NCBI GenBank assembly: GCA_037833965.1
Contig: AP031353.1
Location: 27,964,501-28,028,500, forward strand
From: Marchantia polymorpha subsp. ruderalis
Taxonomy: Eukaryota > Streptophyta > Marchantiopsida > Marchantiales > Marchantiaceae
Reading direction: 5' to 3'
Length of the DNA stretch: 64,000 bases
Both the position numbers and the translations under genes were made by a program. Under the pieces are notes generated by a model that saw nothing but the letters and a program-made list of their open reading frames with translations, was not told where the DNA came from and searched no databases. This document shows, piece after piece, positions 12,101-23,260 of the stretch (positions within the stretch are counted from its first letter, which is position 1; each line of letters opens with the position of its first letter).

Positions 12101-12437
12101 AAAACCTCTGCGAGCGATCTATTTCGTTGGATTGACTATTCTACAGATAGTGCCACATATCTATGATTCCTTCCGCATACCGGGCCTGCGCGGTGTCAGT
12201 TACGAGATCTATGCGAATCCTGATTTCGATTTCTACACAAGCCTGGGCAACATCTTGATTCCGATTCTTGCCTTGCTCCTTGCTGTAATGGTCTACATTC
12301 AACAAAGATGGAAGAATTTTCTGCGATTCCCTTCAAGGTTTTCATACAAGCCACTGAACTCAAAAATGAACGAGACAGAGCTTGTTCAAAACCATGGTCG
12401 AACTCCTTTACCCCCTATACCGGAAGACGATGAGTAG
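9126..12437 (+). CDS. DUF2921 family multi-pass membrane protein
   Basis: A single exon encodes 1103 aa when started at 9126. That start is chosen because it gives a typical signal peptide (residues 1 to about 28, MARLIAILLNALLFSLSIIH). The open frame continues 142 codons upstream without looking coding. The long N-terminal half, to about residue 770, is predicted to be extracytoplasmic. It is Cys-containing, has several N-glycosylation sequons, and carries repeated 'VCMLGC'-like motifs (VLCMLGCAF, HLCMVGCSL, MYMLGCRS) typical of DUF2921. The C-terminal part has about six membrane segments near residues 774-796, 803-829, 839-873, 889-911, 972-1016 and 1040-1062, and includes 'VEDLFLLPQ'. Known: this membrane region is related to that of Tul1/FLYING SAUCER-type endomembrane RING E3 ligases. 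This protein ends in 'PLPPIPEDDE' without a RING, as in the Arabidopsis DUF2921-only proteins. Its function is unknown. Confidence 0.9.
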   Translation: MARLIAILLNALLFSLSIIHGSSIWAEAVDGYASSEMAWAGNSGGRVGDVSLGAPKKMKYTRQAEVKARCPALTLRSEEAPTRTRRRRPLMQRLSFRNGDWEQGDRVSTLMPFKPSNQFADLESVPRTQLASFWVTNVDRNQLPVRNVAGMVELSITDGSMSMSASPVIIPTHETPLSRYDLDQPRATAATSFQGTSSESQFIMYPGFSTLSIELEGVYQQAQNEDVLCMLGCAFLPSPDSGISWSNMQNFAGTKQLVKDCSIMLQLHYPLTFNLTSRVIRGELKSLRSPEEPFYFPPVFLSSQITADSVYESTAKDIVASACNSEDQTAKYVDTYKPIGMEFCELAKEYLSEGWMDIDTNWNCSVSQEFCGKIGPFAPYSTAGHYVKAQDYNASKAQIMVQNFRSPCFTEEETVISVSSVFRLIPVDETRSVAFGRSALDGQTIVTEGYWVNGSDHLCMVGCSLNDNTGQADLCNMRVCISIPLSLTIKHRNIFEGTINSTLAEKAFHPLSFHVKLDFNRGFPWRLSSHLHYNYTRVDDAGVLLEKDEVVSKSFHSSWLNYPKLIGESLAHYRVLSEDLSLHTMSLDSKDLSYIDFDVVAIDDYLPFLWSGWVQTGIVEAGLVGMSNDTIQTETDPRVTNRVKENRQYLNIAGTLSIRQPFERTEMKISTEGLYSPKHGKMYMLGCRSVTAQWETIREYYWSLDEGMDCEIEVMITYPATIAAWLSDPTVEVVVKSKRVEDSPFHFQDIKVQTERILYKKQRQQLVSQKSVEGALSVLTLSLMLGCIISQLLYLGHQVDSTPYVSLVMIGIQGMGYAIPLVTGAEALLTRKFDYRRHSFFVETGWAQMIVYLDKILTLVAFLFMVRLFEVVWKSRAFMPSARSPREHNVAVTCAIIHALGFISVMTLHSQNIGPRAGDLLIAPPSIPEESQVGYIPGVVNVSSAEFQSSSFFDVDKLRPVWKVVLQEYAGLVEDLFLLPQAIALSVWDVEGKPLRAIYFVGLTILQIVPHIYDSFRIPGLRGVSYEIYANPDFDFYTSLGNILIPILALLLAVMVYIQQRWKNFLRFPSRFSYKPLNSKMNETELVQNHGRTPLPPIPEDDE

Positions 12438-14640
12438 TTTGCCTTGGCTGCACGGACCTGGCACTCCTTGTAAGCCGCACGTTTTCGAAGAAGTCATACA
12501 GGGTAAGTGGTCTTCTTAAGCCTCAGTCTAGCACTTTGTGAAGATAGAAGGATGAGTCAGTGTACTAGATTGCGAGGCCATTGATAAGCAGGATTTGCTC
12601 ATTTGGAAAACACCAAAGGAGCACAGCGACCGATGAGAAAGGGCTCACCCGGCGGAGGGTTTACAGACGATGATATTCTAACCAGAGCTTCTCTCGTTTG
12701 TGAGCGTGCATCTCGGCATAGCAGTGCCGTTCACGTAGATCAGTCATGCAGTTCTAGAGAAGACACACCTTTGGCTATTGGCAGCTTATAACAGGCATCA
12801 GCAGGTATGCCAAAGATATGTAGGTTTTAAACTCTAGGAAAGAGATTGTTTCTGCTTCAGTATGAAATTCATCTGTATTGGTCAGCACACTCAGCATCTT
12901 TGTAGGTGAAGTGATTATAATTGAAAAGCTCGCCTTGAGCATTCTATTCTTTCAACATGTGAGTACAAAGAAAGACTTACCAGTCGACAATATCACCGCG
13001 CAATCTTTTTTTCCCCTCCGAGCACGTCCCGTATTTCACGTAATGAAAGTGGGTAGCAGGTTTTATCTCGGAATCTGAGCTTCCTCATCTGAGATCCGTG
13101 TGCAATGTCCTAAAACTTGATCTTGCAAGGATAGCTTCTATGGGCAGCAAATTGGAACCGACTGAAATGGTCGATGGATAATTGTTTGAACTTTCTGGTC
13201 GTATGTAAAACTTGTGCTGTCATTCATAGACACACGTCGAATTATATGCGATTCCGCTTCATCTTAATTGTCTGGAACTCCTCGTTACAAGTGCCTAATT
13301 TGTTTCCCGGTTTGGAACATGCACGCTTTTCTGTTGTAGGTCGAGCTCCCGGATGCACCCGCCGAGGTGTTCACGCATGAATATGTCTTCGCGTGCCATT
13401 GAACTATTTTCACTTTCAATCTCTCATCGTCAGTACTGTGAATCTTCATCGAAACACGAAGTATATTAAGCTGTCTCACGTAGACCCCACATTTCTAACT
13501 GAGGTCCAACTCAAAAAAGAAAGGAGCGAGTTTTATAGCAAAAAGAATGGGGAGACCCCATCAAACCTACACTACAGGGACAGGCCCCAAATGAATCAAA
13601 TGGATCGTATGATAGAGCAACACAGGAGATTAGGAACTTGTAGTCTGGCATCAATGGTACTCGACGAAGGTCCCAAATGTCGAGAGTTTTAACCAGGTAT
13701 CTAAATCTAAGGCGCTAGGTACTGCAGCTGCTCTTTTGGATTAGACATCCAACTGGGCCCGTATGCATCAAATCACCTTGGTGGAAAGCAGCTGACCATC
13801 CTAGAAATTCACACATGCATTCATTGGGTGAAGGTTCTCCAGTTCGGCATTTATTATCAATTAATGTGAGATTGGGTTCATCTTTTGAACTTTGTATTGT
13901 GTGGAAAATTTTCGTCATCTATTGGAGGATCTCAGAATATCGTGCAACATGGCGATCAGTGCAGCCCCACTAAAGATCACAGTAGCAATCCCTCATCTCA
14001 ACTTCGAGAACTAACTCGACGAAGTTTAAACTTCTTCAAAGTTCAAACCTCCTGTTGTATACCGAGCAGTATGGAACCTGTTGCACATCAGATGCAGCGC
14101 TCGCACGGACCCTTGAGCCATTACGGCGGGATATCTTCCGCCTTGCTGGCCTTGATTGTCACGTCAGGAAGAGCCTCGCAGCGTTCGGGGTTCCATTGTT
14201 TGCGGTTCGGAAGCCTCCGTCTCATTGCATCCAATCCGAATCCATGTACGGAGAATTTTACATCTCGATCGGGAATTCCCTTGTGCGTAACGTGATCTAG
14301 ATTCTAGACCGAGATGGTGTAGTACGACTTCATCCCCGTCGAAGGGACTCAACAGCAGTCGCTGAGCAAAGTACGGGGTGGTACGAAACTAGTGAGGAAA
14401 GGGAGTAAGATTCGTGTCGAACTGATCTGAGCAGTTACAGCATGCCAAATTACGTCGATCCTGATCGGACATGCGCGTAGCTGGACACGAGCTGAAAAGC
14501 AAACCGAGCTGGAACGGCTTCTCGATTCCTCTGGACTCTCCATCCATCCATCCATCCATTCTCTTATGTACAACAGTCCGACTGCTGACCGCAGTGTTGT
14601 ACACAGATTTGACTAAAATTGGACCCTGATCGTGACAGAT
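12438..14640. other. 3' region of DUF2921 gene and spacer
   Basis: Probable 3' untranslated sequence followed by spacer up to the ARP3 leader. Short open frames here (for example 13393-13692 and 13885-14295 on the plus strand) show no recognisable domain and overlap each other in several frames. Nothing else is supported. Confidence 0.5.
14541..14559. repeat. (CATC)n microsatellite
   Basis: About five uninterrupted tetranucleotide units (catccatccatccatccat), just upstream of the GC-rich ARP3 leader. On the opposite strand the repeat reads as ATGG/GATGG units. Confidence 0.9.
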
Positions 14641-15200
14641 GAGGTGAGTGGGATCGCCGGCGTCCGTGGGGCGGTGGGACTGCAGTACGTCCGGAATCGC
14701 TTTCCATCCATGGGAAGTGCGTTATCCGGTATAGATAAACGGACGCACGGATTTTCGGATCTCTAAACGAAAGAGGTGGCCGGTGGTGTGCCCCCGTTGC
14801 CGGACGTATCCTTGCCGTTGTGTCTCCCGCGTCCGCGCCCTTCTTCTGCTGATGCTCGTGCTCGTCCTCGGCTTTCGCAGACCTCGACCTCGGCTTCGAG
14901 CGAGCGACCTCGTCGGCCTCTCTGTCGTGCAAGAATTGAAGTGCGTCGCTGCTACGTTGCCAATTGCCGAATCGACTGACATCTCCGGACAGAAGCAGCA
15001 GCTAGTCGGGGAATGGAAGCTGAAGGAGAAGGCGTGTGCAGCCAGAGGTCAACGTGACGGGAGGGAGGGAGTCGTTGCTGCTGGAAATGGAGAGGACGAC
15101 GAGGAAGAAGTGACGGACATGGAAATAGGAGAAGAGGGGTGATTCAGACGCAGTTATGGATATTGGGGGAGGATCCGGAGAATCCGATCGCCGCTTATTC
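14640..15200 (+). promoter_or_regulatory. GC-rich leader and promoter region of ARP3
   Basis: A GC- and CpG-rich block ends at the ARP3 start codon and contrasts with the surrounding DNA. It holds upstream reading frames on both strands, which I regard as leader or chance frames. No clear TATA box was identified, as is common for broadly expressed plant genes. Confidence 0.45.
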
Positions 15201-18200
15201 ATGGATCCGACGTCCAGGCCGGCCGTCGTCATCGACAATGGCACAGGGTATGTCTTCTCCCCTGTGATCCTTACTTGTGTTCTTCTTTTGCTTGTTTGAG
15301 CACCGTATTGTGCAGATCGTTCGCTTGGTGTGGGTCGCTTGATTCGCCAATTTCTCAGTTGAAAATTTAAGTGGATGTCGAAAGGAATAAAATTTCTGCG
15401 ATGCTTCTTGAGTGCGGGGAACATGGATGGTCAGACAGCTGGTGAGCTGAGTTGCAAAATGGAGCTACTCAATTTTGAGCTGAGCAGTCGGAATGCTGTG
15501 AGAGAAGATACTGTCTTTTCATATTGCGATTTGTTTTTGAGGCTATGCTGGCCCCAGCCTCAGCCTCGACTGGGCCGTGTAAATTGCGGAATTCAAGTCT
15601 TTCTGAAAACTGGTTATCTTCAGATTAGAAGCTGGGAACGGACTCCCATGGCAACCTCCTGCAATTGAATTTTGGAGCGAGGTGTGATCATTACTTGATA
15701 TGCGAAACTTAATTGCAATGAGTACTTTTATGGCAGGTACACGAAAATGGGTTTCGCAGGAAATGTGGAACCGTGTTTTATTATACCTACAGTGGTCGCC
15801 GTAAATGAGTCATTTCTTGGTCAGGCGTCGGCTCCGACAGGCAAAGGTGGATGGGGTGGTTCCGCTCTCCACAGTGCTGGTGTTATGGCTGATCTCGATT
15901 TTTTTATAGGCGACGAGGCATTGGCTAGAAAGGATGCAAACGCCTACACCCTCAGTTACCCTATACGCCATGGCCAGGTTTTAGTCTGACTTTATCCGCT
16001 GTTGCTCTTTCCTCTTCCAGAGTCTGAGTTGGCTAGGGTCTTTATAACCTTCTTTCTTAAACCCCCAGCTGGAACTTGAACTTGAGTGTTATGCCTGGCC
16101 TTAAAAATCTCCTTCAAGTATTTTTTGGGACGCTGTTGGACATTCAGTATCGAACGGGGTTCGTCCCTTCTGTCATTTGAAGAGCAAGATACAGAACCAC
16201 CTTGCAACTTGCACATTGTGTGCTCTAGAGAAACTAGAGCCACGTCAATAATCTGTCCAATCGAATCACAGGAATTCATGCCATATCATACCACATCCTC
16301 CCTGAGCTCGTGGAGCCGGAAGCATTTGCAGACTTCCTGTCTGAAATAATAGCCAACGCTGCTGCGATACGTAAGTCAGTTTGTTCTGGGGCTGTCACTC
16401 ATCAGGGAGATGATTTAGTGATATTTTCTTGGTATAACTATATGATATTCGGGAACCAACCTAATGCATAGGATCAAGACCACTTCAATTGAGACCTTCT
16501 TCACTGTAGGATATTTCTCTCTCGTTTTCTACCTCAGTCGCCCTCACTTATTTTTCCTCTACATTTCCTACTAGCAGCACTCTGCTAGAGCCTGGGACTA
16601 AGGTCTTGAAGCCATGAGAGGCAACTATTGATAAGGAGTAAAGTACAGTACAGGTTCTTAGACGCTTCAATATGTGATGTTGTTTCTGTAGTGAAGTTCC
16701 ATTCAACTACGTCAAATTGCTACCTGATTACTTTCAAATTTCGTGAAATATGGCTTCTACCGTCATCAGGTGGAAAACTGGGATACCATGGAAAGGTTTT
16801 GGCAGCAATGTATTTTCAATTACCTTCGCTGCGACCCGGAAGATCACTACTTTTTGCTAACTGAGAGCCCTCTCACTGCACCTGAAACTCGCGAGTACAC
16901 AGGAGAGATCATGTTTGAAACTTTCAATGTGCCTGGTCTGTATATTGCAGTACAAGCAGTGTTGGCTCTGGCTGCTGGTTATACGACATCGAAGGTTTGT
17001 CTTCTATTTCCGAGTACATTTTCGATGAAACTGTTAGTGTTCACTAGTTTTTTCTTTTTTCTTGTTAGCTCAAACTCGTGGGCGATATGTATTTCAGCAT
17101 CACCACCATTTCCAGGTTTTGAGTAAGTTGTCGTTTGGCAGTGTGAAATGACAGGCGTTGTCGTCGATGCGGGTGACGGAATGACACATGTGGTGCCTGT
17201 AGCAGATGGCTATGTTATTGGGAGCAGTATCAAGTCAGTACCTATAGCCGGAAGGGATCTGAATATTTTCATACAGCAGTTGATGCGAGTAAGTTTGTTG
17301 TTTTAGTATGGAGTATTTGGAAAAAATTAGCATGCTTGATCATTTCAGTCGAAGTCTTTCTCTACATTGCGGTGGAATGATTTTACGCTATCTTGGTGCA
17401 ATACGAACTCACCCATCTTTATAACCTGAGCTCTATGACTAGTGTCAAATGTTCAGAAACTGGATTGAAAGTAAAGTTATGAACAAAGAAAGGTTTATGG
17501 GAAGCTACTGAAGTCTTATTTCTGCTGAACTGGGATAGAGACCTAACGTTACCGTGATGAGGAACTTCTCTAAAGAGTAAGGAGTGTTGATCCTTTTTTT
17601 ATGATGTTCTAGGAAAGAGGAGAGCCTGTACCACCGGAAGATTCTTTGGACATCTCGAGGAAAATTAAGGAGATGTATTGCTACACCTGTGCCGACATTG
17701 TCAAGGTGATTGTCGCTTCTCAAATGTGTTACGAAGTAGTACAAGAATACTTTGACAATTTGCAGAACGTTGTTGTTCAAATGCATTAGACAAGACAGAA
17801 GTTGTGCTCGTATTTGGACATGTCATTGTCTTTACTCTCAAACTCTTTTTCCTTGTCTTAAGCTATTACCTATGAATCCCTGAATTTTCTTTTCTATGAT
17901 CTATTTCCTATCACAGGCGTCTATATTTGATTACTATTTGTTTCTTTTTGAAATGGTCTGTTTAGATTGAGTTCTGTCAGGTACTTCAGTCCTGAGAACT
18001 CTGCTTTTACTTCAACTCTTTGATGCATTGGTTCGAGGGCTAGCTGGTGTTTTTTCTTAATTCGAAGCTAGCAGATCTGTTTAGGGCAATTGGTACGATC
18101 CTTGCGTAGCACGGAGCGGATTTTTGAATGTTGATTCATTATTTGTTGACCTGGCCGAGCAGGAGTTTGGCAAACATGACAAAGAACCATCCAAATATAT

Positions 18201-19522
18201 TAAGCAATGGACCGGAAAGAATAGCAAGACAGGGACTCCTTACAAGTGTGACATTGGCTATGAGAGATTCTTAGCACCTGAGGTACTTTTTCTGTTTAGG
18301 AAAGCAGTGTTTGAGCTCTCTTTCACTCTGCTGTCCAACTCGTGCCGTCATGACAATTTGCTGTGGAAGTAATTTGGACGATCTCTATTCAGTTTAGTTC
18401 AGCCTGAGGTTTATGATGCATCTGTTTGAGTTTGAACAAGCTTGTGATGCTCTGAACACTGCACATCTTCCGCTTTCTATCATGTGAAGGTATTTTTTTC
18501 TCCGGAGATTTACAGCAGTGACTTCACAGTCCCGCTCCCTGAAATTGTGGATAAATGCATACAAACTTCACCCATAGACACTCGGCGAGCTCTTTATAAG
18601 GTTTGTATCTTGATTCCCAGCTTTAGATTTAACGTCTTCTCCATACGAAATTCATTAAAGGTAACACGAGGTGTATGTACGGTACCATTAGTTTAAGCCG
18701 ACAATGGATAATGTACCATCAGATTTGCACCTATGATTCTTGTGTTAGCCACATCATTTCATTCTATTTTCAGGCAATTGGTGTTTCCATTGATGCTGAT
18801 TACGTATTTTTATGATGCAGAATATCGTACTTTCCGGCGGCTCAACTATGTTCAAGGATTTCCAGAGAAGATTACAACGAGATATCAAGAAGATAGTTGA
18901 TACTAGGTTGACTGCTTCGGAATTTCGAAATGGTGGAGGTCACAAGGTACACAGAATTGCTCATGAATCTATTATCATTGTTGGTGACCTTAAGGAAAAC
19001 ACTCCAAGTCCTCACAGGACTCTCTAGTAAATGGGACAAGAAAAGAGACGGACGTAAAGTCAAGTTTTTAATTTCCAGTGTAATCGGGAAGGACAGCGAT
19101 GTGTCCTGGAGTGTGAAGCTTAATATTACCTCTTCCGTTATTTACTGCAGGCACAGGCTGTGGACGTTAATGTTGTGGGTCACCACATGCAACGCTTTGC
19201 TGTTTGGTTTGGAGGCTCTGTTCTTGCATCTACACCGGATTTTTATAAGGTATTTCATCTTTTTTCAAACTGCCGAAGTTATTTAATCCTGCGGAACGTG
19301 GCGCTGAAGGTTTGCGATTTAGATATCATTATTCACGAAAACCTTGTCTTTATTGATCTATATTCAAACTAAGGGAGTTAAGGATCTTTTATTAAGGTCA
19401 ACAATTGAATTAATGTGTAATTGTGATGTTTGCAACCACAGGCATGCCATACTAAAGCAGAGTATGAGGAGTACGGGTCAAGCATTTGCCGAACCAATCC
19501 CGTCTTCAAGGGCATGTATTAA
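15201..19522 (+). CDS. ARP3: Actin-related protein 3 (ARP2/3 complex)
   Basis: Ten exons, all with GT-AG borders: 15201-15247, 15737-15977, 16770-16994, 17142-17288, 17613-17705, 18163-18282, 18490-18600, 18821-18946, 19151-19249, 19442-19522. They join into 429 aa, against 427 in Arabidopsis ARP3. The first intron interrupts a Gly codon; all the others lie between codons. The N-terminus [16 protein letters not shown] holds the actin phosphate-1 loop. Other landmarks are '[19 protein letters not shown]', '[15 protein letters not shown]' (phosphate-2 loop), '[14 protein letters not shown]' (adenosine motif) and the C-terminus '[12 protein letters not shown]'. Known: with ARP2 and five ARPC subunits it nucleates branched actin filaments, downstream of SCAR/WAVE in plants, and supports tip growth and cell shape. 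All key motifs are intact, so the gene should be functional. Intron 2 (792 bp) contains an exon-like segment reported separately. Confidence 0.97.
16272..16370 (+). other. Exon-like segment inside ARP3 intron 2
   Basis: A 99-bp stretch is preceded by 'cacag' and followed by a strong donor, 'gtaagt'. In one frame it reads as open, amphipathic protein ('[19 protein letters not shown]' and 'ANAAAI'), but that frame does not match the phase of ARP3 exon 2. In the ARP3 frame it contains an in-frame TAA. If included it would therefore act as a premature-stop exon. It could also be a captured exon remnant or chance sequence. No family was recognised. Confidence 0.35.
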
Positions 19523-22500
19523 TATTTTATTTTGGAATAGAATGCAATGTTGCACTTTTAACGTGCGTCTATTGTAGCAGAATGTGCAACCTTGCATTCT
19601 CTTCCTGGAGCTCTTCATTTGAGCAGTTGAGTAACGAGTTTTGCCACCTAGGTAAGATTATTGGAAAGTCCATGGTATTCATGCTTCTCAATTGCTTTGC
19701 TTCTTGATCTCTGTCGATTCATCTGTTTGCAGAATACCTAATATGTTGGGAAAGTATTGTCCATTGTAATATTTATTGTTTAGGCTCCTGTTACAGCTTT
19801 GCTCTTCTGGAGATGCAAGCAACTTTTTACTAGAATGTTATGAATGATAGGCTGACGTCAAATTCTCTGTACAAGTGTACATATGATACACTTGGTTTAG
19901 TTATATATTGCCTTCAGGACTTACCTACAAGTTATTTCTATTGATAGAAAAGATTTTGTTGTCAGTCTTTGTTACGGATACCAGGAAATTCTGCGAGAAC
20001 CCATTACCACTGAGAGGTCGATGTATCACCGGTGCCTGGACGCTTTATGGAGGCACATCAAAATTTGCCTAATTGCCAACATGTATTTACAGCATGAGGA
20101 ACATAAGAATGCGCACCGAGTTTTCACGTCGTGAAGCAGTTGCATCTTGTTTTTTCCCTTTTAGGACTAAATCCTCAAGTGACAAGATTGAAGCACACCT
20201 TCTGAAATGCATTTGGCGTATTTATGAAGACATCGAATCCTTCATGTTATTCTGCTACATTGAAGCTAAGAGTAAACACCCTAAACGAATGTCTAAATTG
20301 GTTTGATAAAGTAACAGTACTGTTACGAAGAACTTTGTGGCTTTTTAACTGAAGTACAGTACACATGTAGTAACCAAATAAACATGAACGAGCATTCTAA
20401 TAACGATGGTGCCCCAAGTGTCAACAGTAAGTTGGAAGTGTTCAACATTCTGTCATGTAACTGTTCACAATCCTGATAACTTATCAGAAAAACATCGAAA
20501 CTTTTATGTTCAATCTTGTCATTAGAGATAGTGCCCTAAGAGAGCAAAACCAAGTACCATCTTGTCACTGGAGTATATGGCCCTAATAGAGGAAAACCAA
20601 ATACTAACTAGTACACGCAAGTAACTGAGTTTTATGATCCAAGTCATAAAATGAAAATTCTTCGAATGTGTTGAATTTCATTGTCTCGTGTGGATTTGAC
20701 GGTTCAATGTGTTAACATTGTCACGCTAATAAGATATATTACGACAAAAAGATTTGTATTATTTTGGTAAGCAAATTGTAACTCATGCAGAATTGTTTGG
20801 AAATGAATTGTACTGATATCCTCTTCGATACTCTCTTCTTTAAGTATGCAGATAAATTCCGTTCATGTTTTATTCGACGATCATTCACTCAATTACATTT
20901 GTAATTTGACATTCAGGGATTGAAGAAAATTTATACAATTATTCTATGGTAATTACACACTCTGTTCAAAAATCTTTACCCTCAGTGCCACAAATTACGG
21001 TGATAAAAATTAGTGTCATTAATTTAATTTATTGCGATCTACTAAATAACTTCGTGCACAAGTGATGACAATCACAATACACTACACAATCATAGTTTAT
21101 ATGTCAAAACAACTCTTACGAAGACCGAGTAGATTATTCGAAATGTTTCGCTACATTCCAATAGGATCAACCAATAAAAGTTGTCATTTTTATTTCTCAA
21201 AATTTAGTACTCACTACATTCATAAGACAAGGCAGTCAAATTATGTGCTTGTTCAATATTCATTTCAATTCATAGAAGTGAACAGTTGCTTTTCGAGTCT
21301 TTTCTTGATAACAAATCTTCATATCTCTTCAAATACTAAGACTTCTTCATTCCATGGACTTGGAACTTTATAATTTGGTGCATGGCACAAACATATTTCA
21401 TGCACATGTTCTTATAGTCGAGCATATAGTGTTGTTAGCTCCTCTAATTTCAAAAAAGTTTGGATGACAATAGTCTCAAAACTGTTTATTATTATACCTA
21501 GTGTCATTTTGCTCAAGATACATTTTCTCAATTCATAATATAGTTTCCAAAACAATATTTGTTGAGATATAAATTTCAAACTGGTTCATTGCATAATATA
21601 GTTTCCTAAACAATGCTAGATGAGATATAATTTGAAATTTTTTCTTTTCTTGGAAGAGATGAGATAAGGTATCACCTCAATCTTACATTTCATTCGAATG
21701 GATTGATGATTTGTCACATATATTTAAAAATTGCACAAATTGTTAACATGTCACTTTCAATTAACACATTCACTCTCTATCTAACAATTCATTTGAATCA
21801 TGATAGTTTGTTAACATGACGATTACAAATTGTTTACTATAATGCAATTCTATCTCTAGCTTGATAAATCTTACATTTACTCTTTATATAATAATCACAA
21901 TTGAATCATTTCTTAACAAAGTTTTTAGTTTTTCACATACAAGAACATAATAAATTTTCATCATTGTTTTGGAACAGGGAGAGGTTATAATAAATTAGTT
22001 TGGTTTTCATTACTTGATTCATTTCACTTCATTAATTTATACTTTATACAAGTTATACTAATCCAAAATGATGATCATCAAATTGTATGATACTTCTATA
22101 TTTTTAAAATTTCACGGATTCAATTCAAGCTTCCAGATTGTGTCCAACACTAGAACAAATTTTCCTTGTTGGTTTTATTGCTATTGACTAATTTCAACAA
22201 CTCCTTTCAATCAATAAAAATGACATTTCTTTGAAATCAAACCAATCTAAATTAAAATGACATTAAAACATGTAGGTGGTAGCAAAAAACTTCAAGCGAT
22301 TGAGGTTAGACCACATCACTTCATCAACAAATCATTTCCCAATACATTTATCTCTGCTAGTAAGTTACAAGTATTTCAACATATAGACTAATTACATAAC
22401 CTAGCCTCTCCTCTGTCACGCATTGTAAGCAAAAAAATGCATAGCAACGCAACATTGCTCAAAGCCAAGTAATAAACGCACCATCAACATCAATCAACAA

Positions 22501-23100
22501 TAAAGATCTACTTGCATCTAATACCTAGCTTCTTGCTTTTGTCAATATCCTTACTTTCACTCAACTAATGTAAAATTAACCATCAAAACAAACTAAAATG
22601 TAAGAATTCTCAAAATCAACAGATCTGAAGAATCACACTTCAAACAAGTTTAGATTAAAGAGGAGAATCAAAATCAAAAGCCTAGATGTGGAGAGTCAAT
22701 TAATATCATTAGCAACTTGAAATAAAATTTGCTTAGATACCCATTGCAAAATGACTCAAGAGAAAAAACAAGTATCCATGAGATTCACACATCAAGATTC
22801 CAATCCGAGCAAACATTGAAAATGTCAATACATAAATATGTGAATGATCACTACATTCTATGTGAAGGGAACTGATAAATTACTTTACAACTAAATCTCC
22901 TAAATTGTTACTCGAGAGATTTGTCCACGTTTATAATTAGTGACAACATAACCTAACAACATAAAGATATGACAGAAGTGCTATATTCTTTTAGAACATG
23001 CTTTTATTTTTTAAAAAATAAAATTCATTTTCCAGCTTGTATCTCATAAAAAAAGACTGAATCATACAAAAATCTAATTTCAAATCTCACACATAGTTTA
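19523..23100. other. ARP3 3' flank and AT-rich intergenic desert
   Basis: Probable ARP3 3' untranslated sequence comes first, followed by more than 3 kb of strongly AT-rich DNA (notably 20300-23100) with only short random open frames. No RNA gene, inverted repeat or transposase remnant was recognised in this stretch by eye. Confidence 0.55.
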
Positions 23101-23235
23101 TTTTAATGAGTGTTCAATCCAGTGTTTCGTTTAGTGGCAGTTAATCGCTAATGTGACAATTTCTAATTTAGTCAATCCGAAATGTGGCAATTTTTAACTA
23201 ATTGTGGCTAATTGTGAAAAATAATGCAACCGAAG

Positions 23236-23260
23236 GCTGCCGCCACGCTATGGCGGCAGC
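23236..23260. repeat. Subterminal palindrome of relic B (left)
   Basis: Perfect 10-bp arms gctgccgcca / tggcggcagc around the loop cgcta. An imperfect copy follows at about 23280-23300 and a half-site at about 23323. The same GCCAC/GTGGC theme appears on the right side of the element. Confidence 0.85.

Noticed and set aside
14783..15142. Long open frame just ahead of ARP3
   Set aside because: It opens with GTG, overlaps other open frames on both strands in GC-rich DNA and resembles no family; more likely leader sequence.
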